Of a DNA stretch of 64,000 nt, positions 10,162-21,737 are shown piece after piece (within the stretch, counting starts at the first letter, position 1; each line of letters begins with the position of its first letter). The notes below the pieces were generated by a model, which worked only from the letters and a program-made list of their open reading frames with translations, was not told the origin of the DNA and made no database searches. The DNA is from Calycina herbarum (taxonomy: Eukaryota > Ascomycota > Leotiomycetes > Helotiales > Pezizellaceae): the NCBI GenBank assembly GCA_001414485.1, contig LLEY01000146.1, positions 1-64,000 on the forward strand, written 5' to 3'. A program made the translations under genes and the position numbers.

Positions 10162-11128
10162 ATGAAGTCAACTCCTTTGATGGTCGCTGCCAGCGTGCTC
10201 TTTGCCGCCTCCTCGGTCTCAGCATGGTTGGAGGATACTGTTCAGGGCTGTTATTCTGACCTGTCCGGCTACACCTTCAACAACACCGCCATCTACCAAA
10301 CCGATGGACTCTGTCAAGGTGTCTGCGCACCAGGCGGATATAATGCTATGGCCACAACAAAGGGTTCTGACTGTTGGTGCGGTGCGAAGATTCCATCTGC
10401 CAGTCTCAAGGTTGACGATGCTCTCTGTGATACCCCATGTACTGGTTATGGTGCAAAGACTTGTAAGTATTTGGCGGTGGTTCGGTTAGGCCATCTGTGG
10501 TTGCTAACAACGTGTTCAAGGTGGTGGTGCCAGTTACTATACCGTTTATATCAGTGGCCGAGTTGCAAAGGTCGAGACCGATTCCTCCAGTTCCAGCTCT
10601 TCCTCTGCCGGATCAACCACTCCATCATCCACTAAATCAGCAACTCCATCATTGGTCACTCTTCCAGGAGAGACGGTTGTCGTAACAGCTGGTCCTGTCT
10701 CTGCCACGTCCAGCGCTTCTGCTGCTACCTCCACCACTGCCATTGCCGCTAAGAGTTCAGGTAGTCCAAGCAAGGCCGGCATCGCTGCAGGCGTCGTTGT
10801 TGGTATAGTGGCTATCGCCGCTATTGCGGGAGGTGCATTCTTATTCATTCGCAACAAGAATAGACGCGAAGTCGAGGAGGAATACAGACGCAATGCTGCC
10901 GTCAGCAGTTTCATCGCTGGAGGAGGAAAACCACCTAATAGCAGTGGGGGTGCTTCATCGTTCAACGATACTCGATTGGAACCATCAGTTATGGCCCAAC
11001 GAAGAATGAGTGATGGTAGCATTGCAGACAACCAAGATTACTCGAGGAGGATTCTCAAGGTATGTGATTGTATAAATACGAAGATTCGAATGTGCGCTAA
11101 CCCTAACCTTCAGGTAACCAATGCCTAA
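10162..11128 (+). CDS. WSC-domain cell-wall integrity sensor-like membrane protein
   Basis: Three exons (10162-10462, 10521-11059, 11114-11128) give 284 residues. The protein has a signal peptide ending near SVSAW and one WSC domain (about residues 22-110) with the expected cysteines (GCYSDLSGY, GLCQGVC, SDCWCGAKIP, CDTPCTGYG, KTC). A Ser/Thr-rich stalk follows, then a single membrane span (IAAGVVVGIVAIAAIAGGAF) and a cytoplasmic tail starting NKNRREVEEEYRR. The last exon has only five codons and gives the ending ILKVTNA, which resembles the conserved C-terminal tail of fungal Wsc sensors. Wsc1/Slg1 proteins sense wall stress at the plasma membrane and signal through Rom2-Rho1 to the cell-wall integrity MAP kinase cascade. 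The start is the first ATG before the signal peptide. Retaining the 54-nt second intron would keep the frame open. Confidence 0.88.
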
Positions 11129-13423
11129 ACAAGCCATCATACGACAACGAGTTTCCCCATGTCATTTAGCATCTCCTGTGTCAATGGCGTTTACGGTTTC
11201 CCTGGGTGCATTTGGTTTGCTTTCGGTCTCTCATCTTGTGTTTTCAAGACCATATTGGGTGTTTTGTGTATAGGTGTGGCGTAGAAAGGGCGAAAGACTT
11301 GCTCTTGAATATGAGAGTCCATTTTCATATTTGGCATCATAAAAATCTACGATACACAATCAACACTACTATTTCCCAGCACACCGTCCTGTCCTTTCAG
11401 ACTCTTTTTCATTTTCTCATTTTCTCGTCTACATAAACCGCCAAAAAGCCACCAAGCTACCAACCTTCGAATGACCACCTCTTTTCTCATCAGCAAAACC
11501 TCCGATCTCCTACCTTGTCACTTTTACGATCCGAATCTGTTTCCTCGACTCCTTCTCGGTCATATCGAATACCCCACACACTGCTACCGCCCGTTTTCCG
11601 ATCTCTCTTCTTTCAAAGAAAATGAAGATAGATATTCTCCCTCGTCACGTTTGTCTCTCATCTCGTCTGTCTTCATTGGAGGAGGTCTTATGTGGCCATC
11701 TTTCTAATTGGAGCGGACGATTGTATTTTAGGGGGAAGGTTTTTTGCTTGTTTATTGGACACCAGGGAATGGATATTTTCAAATGCTTGCCTGTTTGTCT
11801 GCTCGCATGCTTGGGAAAGAAAGAAGAAAGCTACGTACTATAGATCCGATTGTAATGAAAGTCAAAACAAGTAAATTTTTCTCACGGAGATGTGCACTTT
11901 GCAGGTGCATGTATGGTTCGTGATGACTGTGATATTGATTGGGCAGCTTAAGGCGTTACTAAGTACGTCATTTGTGGATACTTTTGGGCTTTGGGTTTGG
12001 GGGTTTGGGGTTTGGGGGATCAAGGGAGGGAGATGGTGATCTTCTTCTTGATGTGGTGCGGAGCGTGAAACGTTGGTGAATCAGGTTTGTCTTGATGTTT
12101 TTTCTGTGGGAGTGTGGAGACTTTTTACATTCCTGAAGTTGACCACGTGTGATTGATTGTGAATGCGGATGTGAGGTTTGAGTGTACCTAGCGAGTGGCT
12201 GTTTTTGGGATGTCTTGGTTGGAGGGGAGGGATAAGAGGGAGGATGGGGGTTTTGTTTGAACTTGGACTTGTGCCTTTGGGAGATGAAGTATTATTTGGG
12301 AAGATGCTGAGATGAAGAAATTAGGGATGGATATCTGTTTTGCTCATGTTTTTATTTTGATCACAACCTTTGGGATGTATGGAGGGTGATTTTATGTGGT
12401 CATGGAAGTTGTTGGTTTTCTCTTTAGGAGTATTTGATTTCTTAAGGAGGTTTACCTAAGAGAAAAATAAGTCGATTGGTCGCTGGTGATTTTGGTCAGT
12501 TGAAATAAGGACAATGGATTGCAAGGAAGGAGGGAGGAGGGAGGTTGATCGATCACCTTCCAAGCCTCCCTCTACGGGGTGACGGACGGACGGGGGAAAA
12601 AACGTCCTAATTTGTTCCCCTCGAAAAATGGCCTATGATTGTAAAGAAAACCATAACAGAATGATTTGTTTAGATGCAACTCTGTTTTATTTATTCATTA
12701 GCTATTGTAGATTCATTCTAGATTTTTTGGGGGGTATTTATGCAACGCTCTCTCAGACCTACTGTTATAGTAAGTAATAGTGTGGTTCTGCGGAGGAGCA
12801 AATTAGGAAGTTGTTTCCGTCCCCGTAGAGCCTAGCCTACATAGGCTTCTGACATTCCAAGGTCATATTTCCTCTTCAGGGTAATGGGAATGGGGGGGGG
12901 GGATTCCAGGCAGGTAGGAAATCTTTGTAAATTGTTGACCCTCCCTCCAGCTTCCCATGGACATGTACTGTAAACATGAGGCTATCCAATCTGGTGTTTG
13001 ATGGAAGAACTGGGGCCTTGCTTTTGAGGCAGAGTTCGCATAGATAAGTGGGTTGTGATAAGCCTGCAAGCACATCATCGACAACCCACGCCCCCTGTCC
13101 AACCACGAAGCTTTATTTTTTTTCGAGCTTGCAGCTTGTTAAACAAAGCTCTCTGCACTATCAAACTCTTGTTGCGGCTCAATTCTTCTTCCCAATTCCC
13201 CATTCTCTCACTATCCGGGTAGTAGCCATCTGGCCTTGGAACCTCATTCGCGATAAGGACAACGCGCCGCGGGGTCGTTGGACTTGAATTGCAATTGAGC
13301 TTGAGCTAGAGCAAGGCGAGACCGAGAGCACCTGACGTGGAGATTTCTAAGGGCAAGCAATTGAAGCTCGAAGGAAGGGGTATCAATTGAGTCAGACAGA
13401 AAGAAGCAGAGGGAAAAGCAGAG
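11129..13423. other. Intergenic region, no gene seen
   Basis: The 3' flank of the WSC gene leads into a G- and T-rich stretch. It holds a G-quadruplex motif at 11986-12018 and a poly-G run near 12893-12902. Small open frames lack motifs. The last 150 bases before 13424 are the likely promoter and leader of the carrier gene. Confidence 0.5.
11986..12018 (+). other. G-quadruplex-forming motif
   Basis: Five runs of three to five G (starting at 11986, 11993, 11999, 12007 and 12014) are separated by loops of 3-4 bases that are almost pure T. This satisfies the usual G3+N1-7 pattern with one run to spare. It lies about 860 bp downstream of the WSC stop codon. Confidence 0.7.
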
Positions 13424-14699
13424 ATGGCGGATGTTGCTAATGAATTGGAGGAGGGTGGGATGATGAGGACGGTGAAGGATTTGTTTGCTGGTGCTGCGGG
13501 TGGAATTGCTCAGGTGCTTTTGGGTGAGTTTTTTTCTTCAGTCTCCTTTTCTACGAGTGGGGATTCTTTTTGTTGTTTTGGTCTTATTTGCCTTTTTGGA
13601 ATTTGGGTGGGAGGTAGCGGTGTGGATTGAGGATGTTGAGCTTTTGTTTGATCTTTCAGGATGAGCCGGAATCCTCAAAGTTTCGAGGCATGAGACTTTT
13701 GTCGAGTTTCCATGTCAGTTGAGGAAGAGGTTGCTCTTTTTCTTTTCTTGTTTCACCCTTCTTGAAATTCACTTTTTTTGGTGGCAGGCATGGCTTTTAA
13801 GTCTCAAACCTTGATGTTTACGACACCATCTGACTTTCAATTGGAACGCTATAAATCAAGAATAAAGCAAATACTAATACAGCCCAGGCCAACCATTCGA
13901 CATAGTCAAAGTCCGTCTTCAAACCACAACCCAATACCCCAACGCCCTCGTCGCCGCCAAAACCATCTACCAAACTGAAGGAGCCCTCGCATTCTACAAA
14001 GGCACCCTCACCCCCCTCATCGGAATCGGTGCCTGCGTCTCCGTCCAATTCGGCGCCTTCCACGAAGCCCGTCGACGCTTCGAAGCTCGCAACAAAGCCA
14101 AGAACCCGGCCAACCCAGAACTCTCTTACGCACAATACTTTGGTGCCGGTGCCTTTGCAGGTATCGCAAATAGTGTCATCTCAGGACCCATCGAGCACGT
14201 GAGAATCAGATTACAAACCCAACCTCACGGCGCTGCACGTCTTTATTCTGGACCTCTGGATTGCGTTAGGAAATTAAGTGCCCATGAAGGTGTATTGAAG
14301 GGTCTCTACCGCGGAGAAGCAGTGACGATCCTCCGAGAAGCTCAAGCGTATGGAGTATGGTTCATGAGCTTCGAATACATGATGAACAAAGACGCCTCCC
14401 GAAACTCGATCCTCCGCTCCGAAATTCCTACTTGGAAAGTCGCATTCTATGGTGGATTAGCAGGTGAAGCTCTTTGGTTGGGCAGTTATCCTTTTGATGT
14501 TGTGAAGAGCAAGATGCAGAGTGATGGCTTTGGAAAGGATATGAAGTATAAGAGTATGAAGGATTGCTTTGCGCAAACTTATAGGGGCGAGGGGTTGAGG
14601 GGGTTCTGGAAGGGGATTGCGCCTACGCTTTTGAGGGCTATGCCGGTTAGTGCGGGGACTTTTGCGGTTGTGGAGTTGACTATGAGGGCTATTTCGTAG
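13424..14699 (+). CDS. ymc1: Mitochondrial carrier, YMC1/YMC2 type
   Basis: Two exons (13424-13523 and 13888-14699) give 303 residues. Three solute-carrier repeats are visible, each with a Px[DE]xx[KR] signature: QPFDIVKVRLQT, GPIEHVRIRLQTQ and YPFDVVKSKMQ. FYKGTLTPLIGIGACVSVQF and the second-repeat motif GPIEHVRIRLQTQ are characteristic of the yeast Ymc1/Ymc2 group of the mitochondrial carrier family in the inner membrane. Yeast Ymc proteins are linked to mitochondrial glycine/amino-acid metabolism; the exact substrate here is not readable from sequence. The single intron (364 bp) is long for this organism. Its acceptor is set by the need to restore the G-QPFD junction. Length and motifs are complete and nothing suggests damage. 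Confidence 0.9.
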
Positions 14700-15268
14700 T
14701 TGACGCGGGATGGGAGTGGGGTGGTGATGGATGGAAATGAGTGCTTGTGTTTTGTAGGTTCTAAAAACTGGGCGATGGACAGAAAGAAAGACTTGGTGAA
14801 AAGAGCATTTGAATTCGGAGTTAGAAATACAGCCAATAGAAGAACTATTTCGCAAGAATTTCAACCTCTTGTGTCAAAACTATCGCACTTGAGCCTAGTC
14901 CATGCCTGAACATCATGATGATAGCTTCATCGTGAAGATTCCAAGAGAATCAAATACATCGCAAAGGCGGGTTCAGAGGGATGTGAGTTGGGGCTTCTCG
15001 ATAATTCCGACCCCCTTGTGTTAACATACAAGCACAATACCCAGAAAATCCCCACCTCAGCCAACCCTTCCCTCAACATAACCAACAACATAACCGTCCC
15101 ATGATAAAATTACAAACCAACGTCTTATCCCTAAATCCACACCCTTCTTCACTTCACGCATTCTACTCTGTCCCACCCACCCACCCACCCCTTTCAACCT
15201 CCTTTCATCTCACACCGCAACCCACCATGAACCACCATGAACAAACAAGTATCTCCAACTCAACATAT
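14700..15268. other. Intergenic, no gene seen
   Basis: This is the 3' flank of the carrier gene and the 3' flank of the converging small gene that ends at 15269. A (CCCA)n microsatellite sits at about 15171-15191. Confidence 0.5.
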
Positions 15269-15421
15269 CTATAACCCGGATCTCGTTCTTTTCCCCGGAT
15301 TTTGATTTTGGTGTGAGAATTCGAGTTCGCTTTTTAGCTGGAAGAGTTGTTGGACGAGGTAGATGAGCGGGAATATAAATAGTATTGGGAGGACGGTTAG
15401 GTAGAGGATTTTGGGATTCAT
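15269..15421 (-). CDS. Putative 50-residue single-pass membrane microprotein
   Basis: From the ATG at 15421-15419 the frame gives 50 residues. It starts MNPKILYLTVLPILFIFPLI, which is one clear hydrophobic span (about residues 5-25), and ends with a short polar tail rich in Q, N, K and R. The frame stays open upstream for another 90 codons, but that part is Pro/Ser/Thr-rich and looks like leader. The layout (short N-terminus, one span, basic tail) recalls small mitochondrial or ER assembly factors, but I recognise no family. It could also be a chance frame. Confidence 0.4.
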   Translation of the reverse strand: MNPKILYLTVLPILFIFPLIYLVQQLFQLKSELEFSHQNQNPGKRTRSGL

Positions 15422-16974
15422 TTTTGCGCTTGTTTTATTCTGGCTTGGTTTGGTGCTTGAAATAAAGAAGTCGTTCGTTGGTATGTTGGTGGATTGGTGT
15501 TGGAGTGTTTGTGAAAATGGGGAGTGAGAAGGTGGTGGCCAGTTTGGGTATGGGAAGGGGGTTTGGGTTTGTGGAGATATTTGGGAAAGAAAAGGATGAG
15601 GGCAGGATTCTAGGTATGTGGAGCTTGTGAGTAGCCTGTAAAATTTTGTCGGGGTGTCGAAGGTGTCTAGATACTTGGCTTTAGCGAACACTCAATACTA
15701 GTGGGCAACACAATTGCCGTTCTTGAAATGTTTAATATGGGTAAGGTAAGTTTGTGGGGATTCAAACTAAGGGAGCGTGGGCAAAGTGAGAAAGATTTGG
15801 GAGCTTGAATTGGTCTAAGTGGGTCGACGACTATAGACTTCGTTCTAATGGAACTTTTTCGTCGAGTTTTGGGCTACTTGATGACGTGGGTATGAATTAC
15901 AGAACTTAACACCTATTCTTGATGGAAGGGAACTTAGGAGTCTAGGAAGAAATGTGTTTTTTTAGATTGACGTAATTTGGTTGGGGCTATTTAATGAGTG
16001 AGTATTCCCTTACGTTTCCAATCACCGAAGAACTAACGTCAGAATGCCTAGACTTGCAGCAATATGTGAAACCTGTTTCAAATCAAGGCCTTTTTTTTTT
16101 CTCTAGGTTCGCTTTATCTGGATTTTAAGTTCACTAAGTACGACTTGGAACAGTGCGAGAACGGTTTTGGAGAATTGTGCGAACACAATTGGGATGATTA
16201 GAGTGGTGGAGTCTTTAAGTCAAAGCTTTCTTTCCTCTTCTCCTGGTTATCTTGGCCTGGCCTAATGATGCTTCAAGAGAATATGCTTGTGCTAAGTATG
16301 AAGTAAGCAATTTCACACTGTATTTGCGGAGGTCTCATAAATTCCAAGCGAGGGGAAAGGAGCATGCGATGAATTCAGATACGGCAGATTCGGCAGATTC
16401 CCGGTGCGGCAATGATCGGTGACTTGAATGAGAAAGTCATGGTGGTTAGCTGATCTAAGTGGTTTGTAAATTATTTAAGCACTGTCTTATTATAAGTGGC
16501 GTGGGGACTATTTAAAAAACTCAACAGATATGTAAAAGCCAACTTAGCCAAGGCCATGGCAATTTCTTGACATAACTGGCTTACAAGTTAAATCGAATTT
16601 TCAGTTGTCAAGTTATGCATACACGATCTTCAAATACTGCTAATCACTAAAAAAAGGTTTCGTTGGATGATATGTTTCCACTCTTTCCATGCTTTGCATT
16701 CTCAATCATGATTATACCACCATGGCTGTAAGGTGGTTTTTTCGTTGAATATCTTAACCCAACAACGATTTCTTTCCATCAACCCGCGAGGATACATAAA
16801 GTGCATCCTATCCCCAATAAATCAGAACTTTTAAACTTTTCTCCTGGGTAACCACCACATTAACCCCCTTCCAAATTCGGAATTACAAAACGAAACTCCT
16901 GTCCCCTGCCCCCGATCAAACAACCACATCCACCAAAATCTTTCCACCTCCCCTGGCGATTTTCATCCCCACTT
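15422..16974. other. Intergenic, no gene seen
   Basis: AT-rich spacer with no supported coding frame on either strand. The first part would be the promoter and leader of the minus-strand small gene; the last part is the 3' flank of the gene ending at 16975. Confidence 0.5.
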
Positions 16975-17373
16975 TCAACGATAAGTAGGCGGTGGTGCAG
17001 CAGGAGCAGGAACAGGACCATAGACAACACTATCAACTGTAACAACGCGCTCACCACCCATAACCTTACCCAACTCCATCTGTCGAGCCTCCACCTCTAT
17101 CATCCTGGCATGCATAGACGCCTTGCCGTACTTCTCCCAGCGATGCCACTTATACGCAAAAATAAGAATGGCGAGTAAGGAAAGCCCACCCAAGAGGAGT
17201 CCAAGGGTGAGTTGTTGGCTCGCCTTTTGGGCGGGTGTCATGTTTGGGTCTGGGAGTTGTGGAGGAGTGTCGTTGTCGTGGCTGCTGCGGCCGTGGATGA
17301 CGTTGCTGACCTCACCGACACCATTGGTGACATCGTCGACGACCTCGTGAAAGAGGGAGGAGAAGAGAGGCAT
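16975..17373 (-). CDS. Small single-pass membrane protein, hypothetical
   Basis: The ATG at 17373 opens a 132-residue frame starting MPLFSSLFHEVVDDVTNGVG. A polar, Pro/Asp-rich segment precedes one strong membrane span, LTLGLLLGGLSLLAILIFAY (about residues 55-74). A charged helical stretch (KWHRWEKYGKASMHARMIEV) follows, and the Pro/Ala-rich C-terminus ends PAPAAPPPTYR. There is no signal peptide, so I would expect a type III or tail-side membrane orientation. The frame is open further upstream but without another ATG. Small proteins of this layout are common in filamentous fungi. No function can be assigned. Confidence 0.6.
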   Translation of the reverse strand: MPLFSSLFHEVVDDVTNGVGEVSNVIHGRSSHDNDTPPQLPDPNMTPAQKASQQLTLGLLLGGLSLLAILIFAYKWHRWEKYGKASMHARMIEVEARQMELGKVMGGERVVTVDSVVYGPVPAPAAPPPTYR

Positions 17374-18682
17374 TTGAAGGTTTGTTGTGGAGTTCTCTTG
17401 GGGTGTGTGGAACTTTGTTTTTTTGTCTTGATGAAGAAAGTTCAAGAGAAGAGAAATGATAGATATTATACCCTTTCAGTTAGAGCTAGTGTTAGTATGG
17501 TATAACGATTGCACCTGTAATTTGTCGGTGGAATGCGACTTCTGAATTTTTATTTATCCTTACGTAGATACGAATGAAACCCGCCAAAGCTCTACTAACT
17601 TCCAAGTAAGTGTACTAAACGCCCGATGGAAAACGAAACCCAACCCTAAGTAAGAAACCAGTTTAGCTCAACAATATACAAGGGGTTGAGGTCTACTGTT
17701 TCTTAAATCAAGTACTACCAGCATCATCTTGGTTCTCAATTCCTAAGATGAAAAGAAGCTCTGGACTCAATTCCATTGAAATGCATCGGTTTATCTCTAA
17801 TTATAAACTTTGGTGGGCAGCCGATGGCTAGTTTGTGAACTAAACTCGTACGCTTGTCAAACAAGTTGCTGTCATTTCATCTTGTAATTCTAGATAGCTC
17901 TAGACAGCACGCTAAAACCTGGACAAAACCCCATCTGCCGGTTTCTACTTCAAGAACACCGGGACTTGGCAGCACATGGACAGGTAACTCCAGTCCAGCC
18001 AAATTCCAGATCTCCTCGCTGAGTATTGGGACAAGCCACAAGCAATGTTTAGCTCTCATAAAACGTCAAGTAAAATACATACACAAGAAAATGTCATCTG
18101 GACAAACCAAACTGGATACCACCAACTCCGTCGGAACTCAAAACTTAACTCTCCACACCTATCCCGATTCACAAATAGATCATAGAAGAACCAAAATTTT
18201 GATCATCTAACGAGCTTCGCGATAATGGATAATTATCCATGATCTCTTCACACAATCCATGTTCATGTGAAATGTATTCGCAGAAGACATATAATGTCAC
18301 TAAGCACATTCTCATGGCAGATTGGTGTTGGAGAAGACAGGCAAAAAAAGAGGGAAGCTAAAACCACAAATGCAAAATCCCGCGGAATATTAAACATAAA
18401 ATTCAAAAACTTGATCTTGCCAGCAAAAAGAGGAGTTTAAACCATTCTTCTTCGTGCACAGTTACGCGCTTCCATTGCTTCAGTGATCCCAGGATAATCG
18501 AAGATATCATGTCCAATATCTAGGAGAATCGAGAACTGACTTCTTGATTCTTCCAAACGTTTCGCATGATACTTTGGCAGGGAAGGTATACAACGAACGA
18601 CCACCCACCCTGCTAAAACAACTCTGCATTATGTTCATTATCTTCTACAATCATCACTCATATACACACAAACCCCCCAAAA
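17374..18682. other. Intergenic, no gene supported
   Basis: Small frames at 17854-18210 (plus) and 17877-18059 (minus) overlap each other and carry no motif. The region separates the membrane-protein gene from the 3' end of the ligase gene. Confidence 0.45.
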
Positions 18683-21366
18683 TCACCCCTCATCCTTCTC
18701 CCCATCTTCATCCTCAACATTCTTCCCCCCACCCCCATCAGCCACAACCCTCGCCTCCTGCTTCCTCCACAACCCCGCCAAAAACTCATTCGTGCTAGCC
18801 TCTTCTATGCTCTTATCCTCCCTCTTCTTCAAAAACCTAGGAAACCTCAAGCTCAACCCCCTATCCTCCCTCACCAACCCAATAGCAGCCTTATAAACAG
18901 GACTAACCGTAACATCCGCAAACGCCATCTCCCACACCTCCTGTGGTTCAAACCACACATCTGGTCTTCCCCCCTCATACTCCACATACCCCGGTTTCCC
19001 ACCCAACACATTGCCTCCATCCTGAGCATAGAATTCTTTATTCGCTTTATAAAAGGTGTCAGTAAAGCCCGAGATGCATTTACAAACCGCTTCTAACGAT
19101 CCAGTTTCTTCGTTTCGAACAGCCAGCAGGATAGGCGACCAGAATTGGGATTTTCGGCCCTGCCCGTGCCAGGCGGCGATGGGGATTAAATCTAAAGTGT
19201 CGGAGGTGGTGGAGTAGTCTTTTTTTACTTTGAGCCAGGAGTCGAGACGTTTGTCGGGTTCGTAGGTTGCTAACAAAGCTTTTCGACGAGTTTTCTTCTC
19301 GGGTGGAGGTTTGGCTTTTCCTTTTTTGGATTTGGATGTTGGGTTGGGTGGTTCTTGGATTTCGATCTCGTCTGATAATGGCCCGGGAGGTTTGAGGTTA
19401 GGGAGGTTGTCGAGGATTTTCACCATTATTCCTTCGCATTTTATGTCGATTGCGCTTTTAAAGAATTCGAGGACGGCTTCGGAGTCTTGGGATGTGGCGT
19501 CGATGCTTTTTACCCAGGTAAATCTATTGGGAACCTCGATGAAAAGACTCCTGAGTAGTTCTCTTCTCTCGCGGAATGGTCGATTGAGTAGTGATTCCCC
19601 GTTCAAGTACATGAGGTCGAATGAGAAGAGGCAGACTTCCACTTTGACACTGCCAATCGCCACATCTTTGCGAGCTCGATTTGAAAGTGTTTGAAAGGTC
19701 TTGATATCCCCAGATTCTTGATCCACAGCTACTACTTCTCCTTCCAGAATGAAGCTTGATACGCCATCACCTCGGATCTTGGGGATGAGTGCTACTAGGT
19801 CTGGATATTTGTCGGTCATAAGCTCGAGATGTCGAGAGAATATAGAGACTTTTCCGTCTGAATCGCAATGTACTTGAGCACGTTGACCATCATATTTGTA
19901 CTCGCAGCTGAATTCTCGGTCTTGGAGCTTGGTGAGCATCTCGGAAAGATCGCGAGTGATACTGCCCAACATTGGACGTAAAGGAACATGTAAAGCTAGA
20001 CCACATCTAATGAGAAGCTCATCGCAAACACCAATTTCTAGAAGTGCCGGAATTAGATCGTTGTAATTTGGTCTTTTTGCAAAACACTCTTTCACAATTT
20101 CTTCTGGTCTGGCCCATAGTTCTGCCAGGACTTCTTTTTTCAGGCTTGCAAGCTCGCTCCGGGACTTCAGAGGATATTCAGCACCAGGAGGTTTGGAAAG
20201 AAGAAAAGCACGGGATAATGCGATGAGCATGGTCGTTTTGACAGCACCAATTCGGAGCTGTGCAAATTGTTAGCCATAAGTTCATGTATTCGAAAGAGAT
20301 AATAGCAAAATGCACTAACATGCTGGCATAAAGTTCGGACAATATATCGAGACTCTTCTGCTCCTCTTGCATCTTGCAAGAGACGATCAACGATCCTCTG
20401 CTTGGCTTGCGCACTTCCTGTTCCTTGGCTGTTGGCAATTTTCACTAGCGATTGATAGACAGCCTTTATGGTGAGAGGCTTGGGCTTTCGAAGAGTGAAA
20501 CTCTGCTTCTTCTTCGCCTCAAAGGCAACATCACCAGCGTCTCCGACTTTGTCATACAAGGCTTTCAATGACTTATTGTCTAAACCACAAATATTCTTCA
20601 ACGCTTTCGAGATCGCTGAGCCGCCAAGTCCAAGTTCAAGAGATATGTAGGGCGGCGAGATGCTATTCGTAGCTAACCACACGGTGGGCAGAAGACTGCT
20701 TGGGTCGCCTTCAATGATTACTCGGAGCATATTGACGAGAGTGTCTACGATTTTGATACGTGATTGTGTGCCATTTACCAACACGAAGCACCTTGTGAGA
20801 AGAGCATAGGATGCATTTCCACCTTCTGCTGCCCAATGTCCTTGCAATTCTGGCACGTATTTCGAGGGATCGAAGGTCAAGGGACTTTCGTCAAAGGGTA
20901 TGTTTGCAGATATGGTGTCTTCGGCAGAACCAGTTGACTGCAAGGAGAGAGTATTTCCAGTCTTTGATGTTGAAGATGTGGATTCAGCTAACGAAGGTAC
21001 CGCATCCGCCTCTTTCTCCTTGGGAGCTTCTATTTCATTCTTAACTTCCTCTGATATGGCGTCGGCGGGGGTCCCATTCTCCGTCACCGGCTCGACCGAA
21101 CTCTCCTCCTTGGTGACCGCAGAAGTCGCAGATGCTTCTCCGCCATTTGCCTCTTTATTCCATTCTGCCTGCAATTTTCGTGCCAGCTGTTCGTCTGTCA
21201 AGGCCGGGGAATCGTTCGAATCGTTCGAGGTCTGCGCATTGTTCGTGGCTGGCTCCGAAGGCGCATCTTCCTTCTTCTTTCCAAAGAAATAGTCCAAATT
21301 TCGAGATGGTTTGGGAGTAGTTTTGGAGCTGTTATTGAGCTTGCGCTTCTTCGCTGGGCTTGCCAT
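18683..21366 (-). CDS. cdc9: Replicative DNA ligase I (ATP-dependent)
   Basis: Two exons (21366-20320 and 20257-18683 on the minus strand; 62-bp intron) give 873 residues. The N-terminus has basic nuclear-localisation-like residues (PAKKRKLNNSS) and a PCNA-binding motif, SRNLDYFFGKK. It is followed by an acidic, disordered region and then the helical DNA-binding domain. The nucleotidyltransferase core has motif I, EYKYDGQR, with the lysine that takes AMP at about residue 470. Later motifs include FILEGEVVA, FDLMYLNGESL, EGIMVK and DSWLKVKKDY. The OB-fold domain ends in SLRFPRFLKKREDKS. The enzyme seals Okazaki fragments and repair nicks. The frame is open upstream to 21399 without an ATG, so the start is 21366. 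The C-terminus carries a short acidic tail. It is arranged head to head with the gene at 21738, across an intergenic region with an MBF-like palindrome. Confidence 0.95.
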
Positions 21367-21737
21367 TGTGATGGAGAGCTTCCTCTTTCCCTGTGCCACT
21401 AGCTAGCAAGTTTGTGCTGGCCAAATACCCCTCTTCGCAGAATGGTGTTTGTATTGCGCGGCATTCTAGCCTTCGTTGTCGCGCGAGTTTCTCCGTACAA
21501 GGAAGAATCGTCTTGCCGTTCGTAATTGTTTTTTTGTCGGATTTGGAGTGAAAGTTGTGGAAGGCCGAGACGTCATCGATTCCTTCTGGAAGTCGCGTTC
21601 TGGACGTGGCTGCTGATCCCTGTCAAAGAGAGTTTGGGGAACACATTTCGCGAAATAGAGCTTGCCTTGCGGGCAAGACAGCTTCACTCACCCCACCAGC
21701 TATTCCACACTCGCCCTCATTCCCACAACCACACGCA
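21367..21737. promoter_or_regulatory. Shared divergent promoter of ligase I and RINT-1-like gene
   Basis: Only 371 bp separate the two start codons. The region is CG-richer than the other spacers here and has several GCGCG or TCGCG cores. The most striking element is the perfect 12-bp palindrome at 21645-21656. Confidence 0.7.
21645..21656. promoter_or_regulatory. MBF/E2F-type palindrome ATTTCGCGAAAT
   Basis: The sequence matches the TTTCGCGAAA form of E2F sites and contains the CGCG core of fungal MBF (MCB-like) sites. In yeast CDC9 is a known G1/S-induced MBF target, so a site about 280 bp upstream of the ligase start makes regulatory sense. Binding itself is inferred. Confidence 0.55.
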
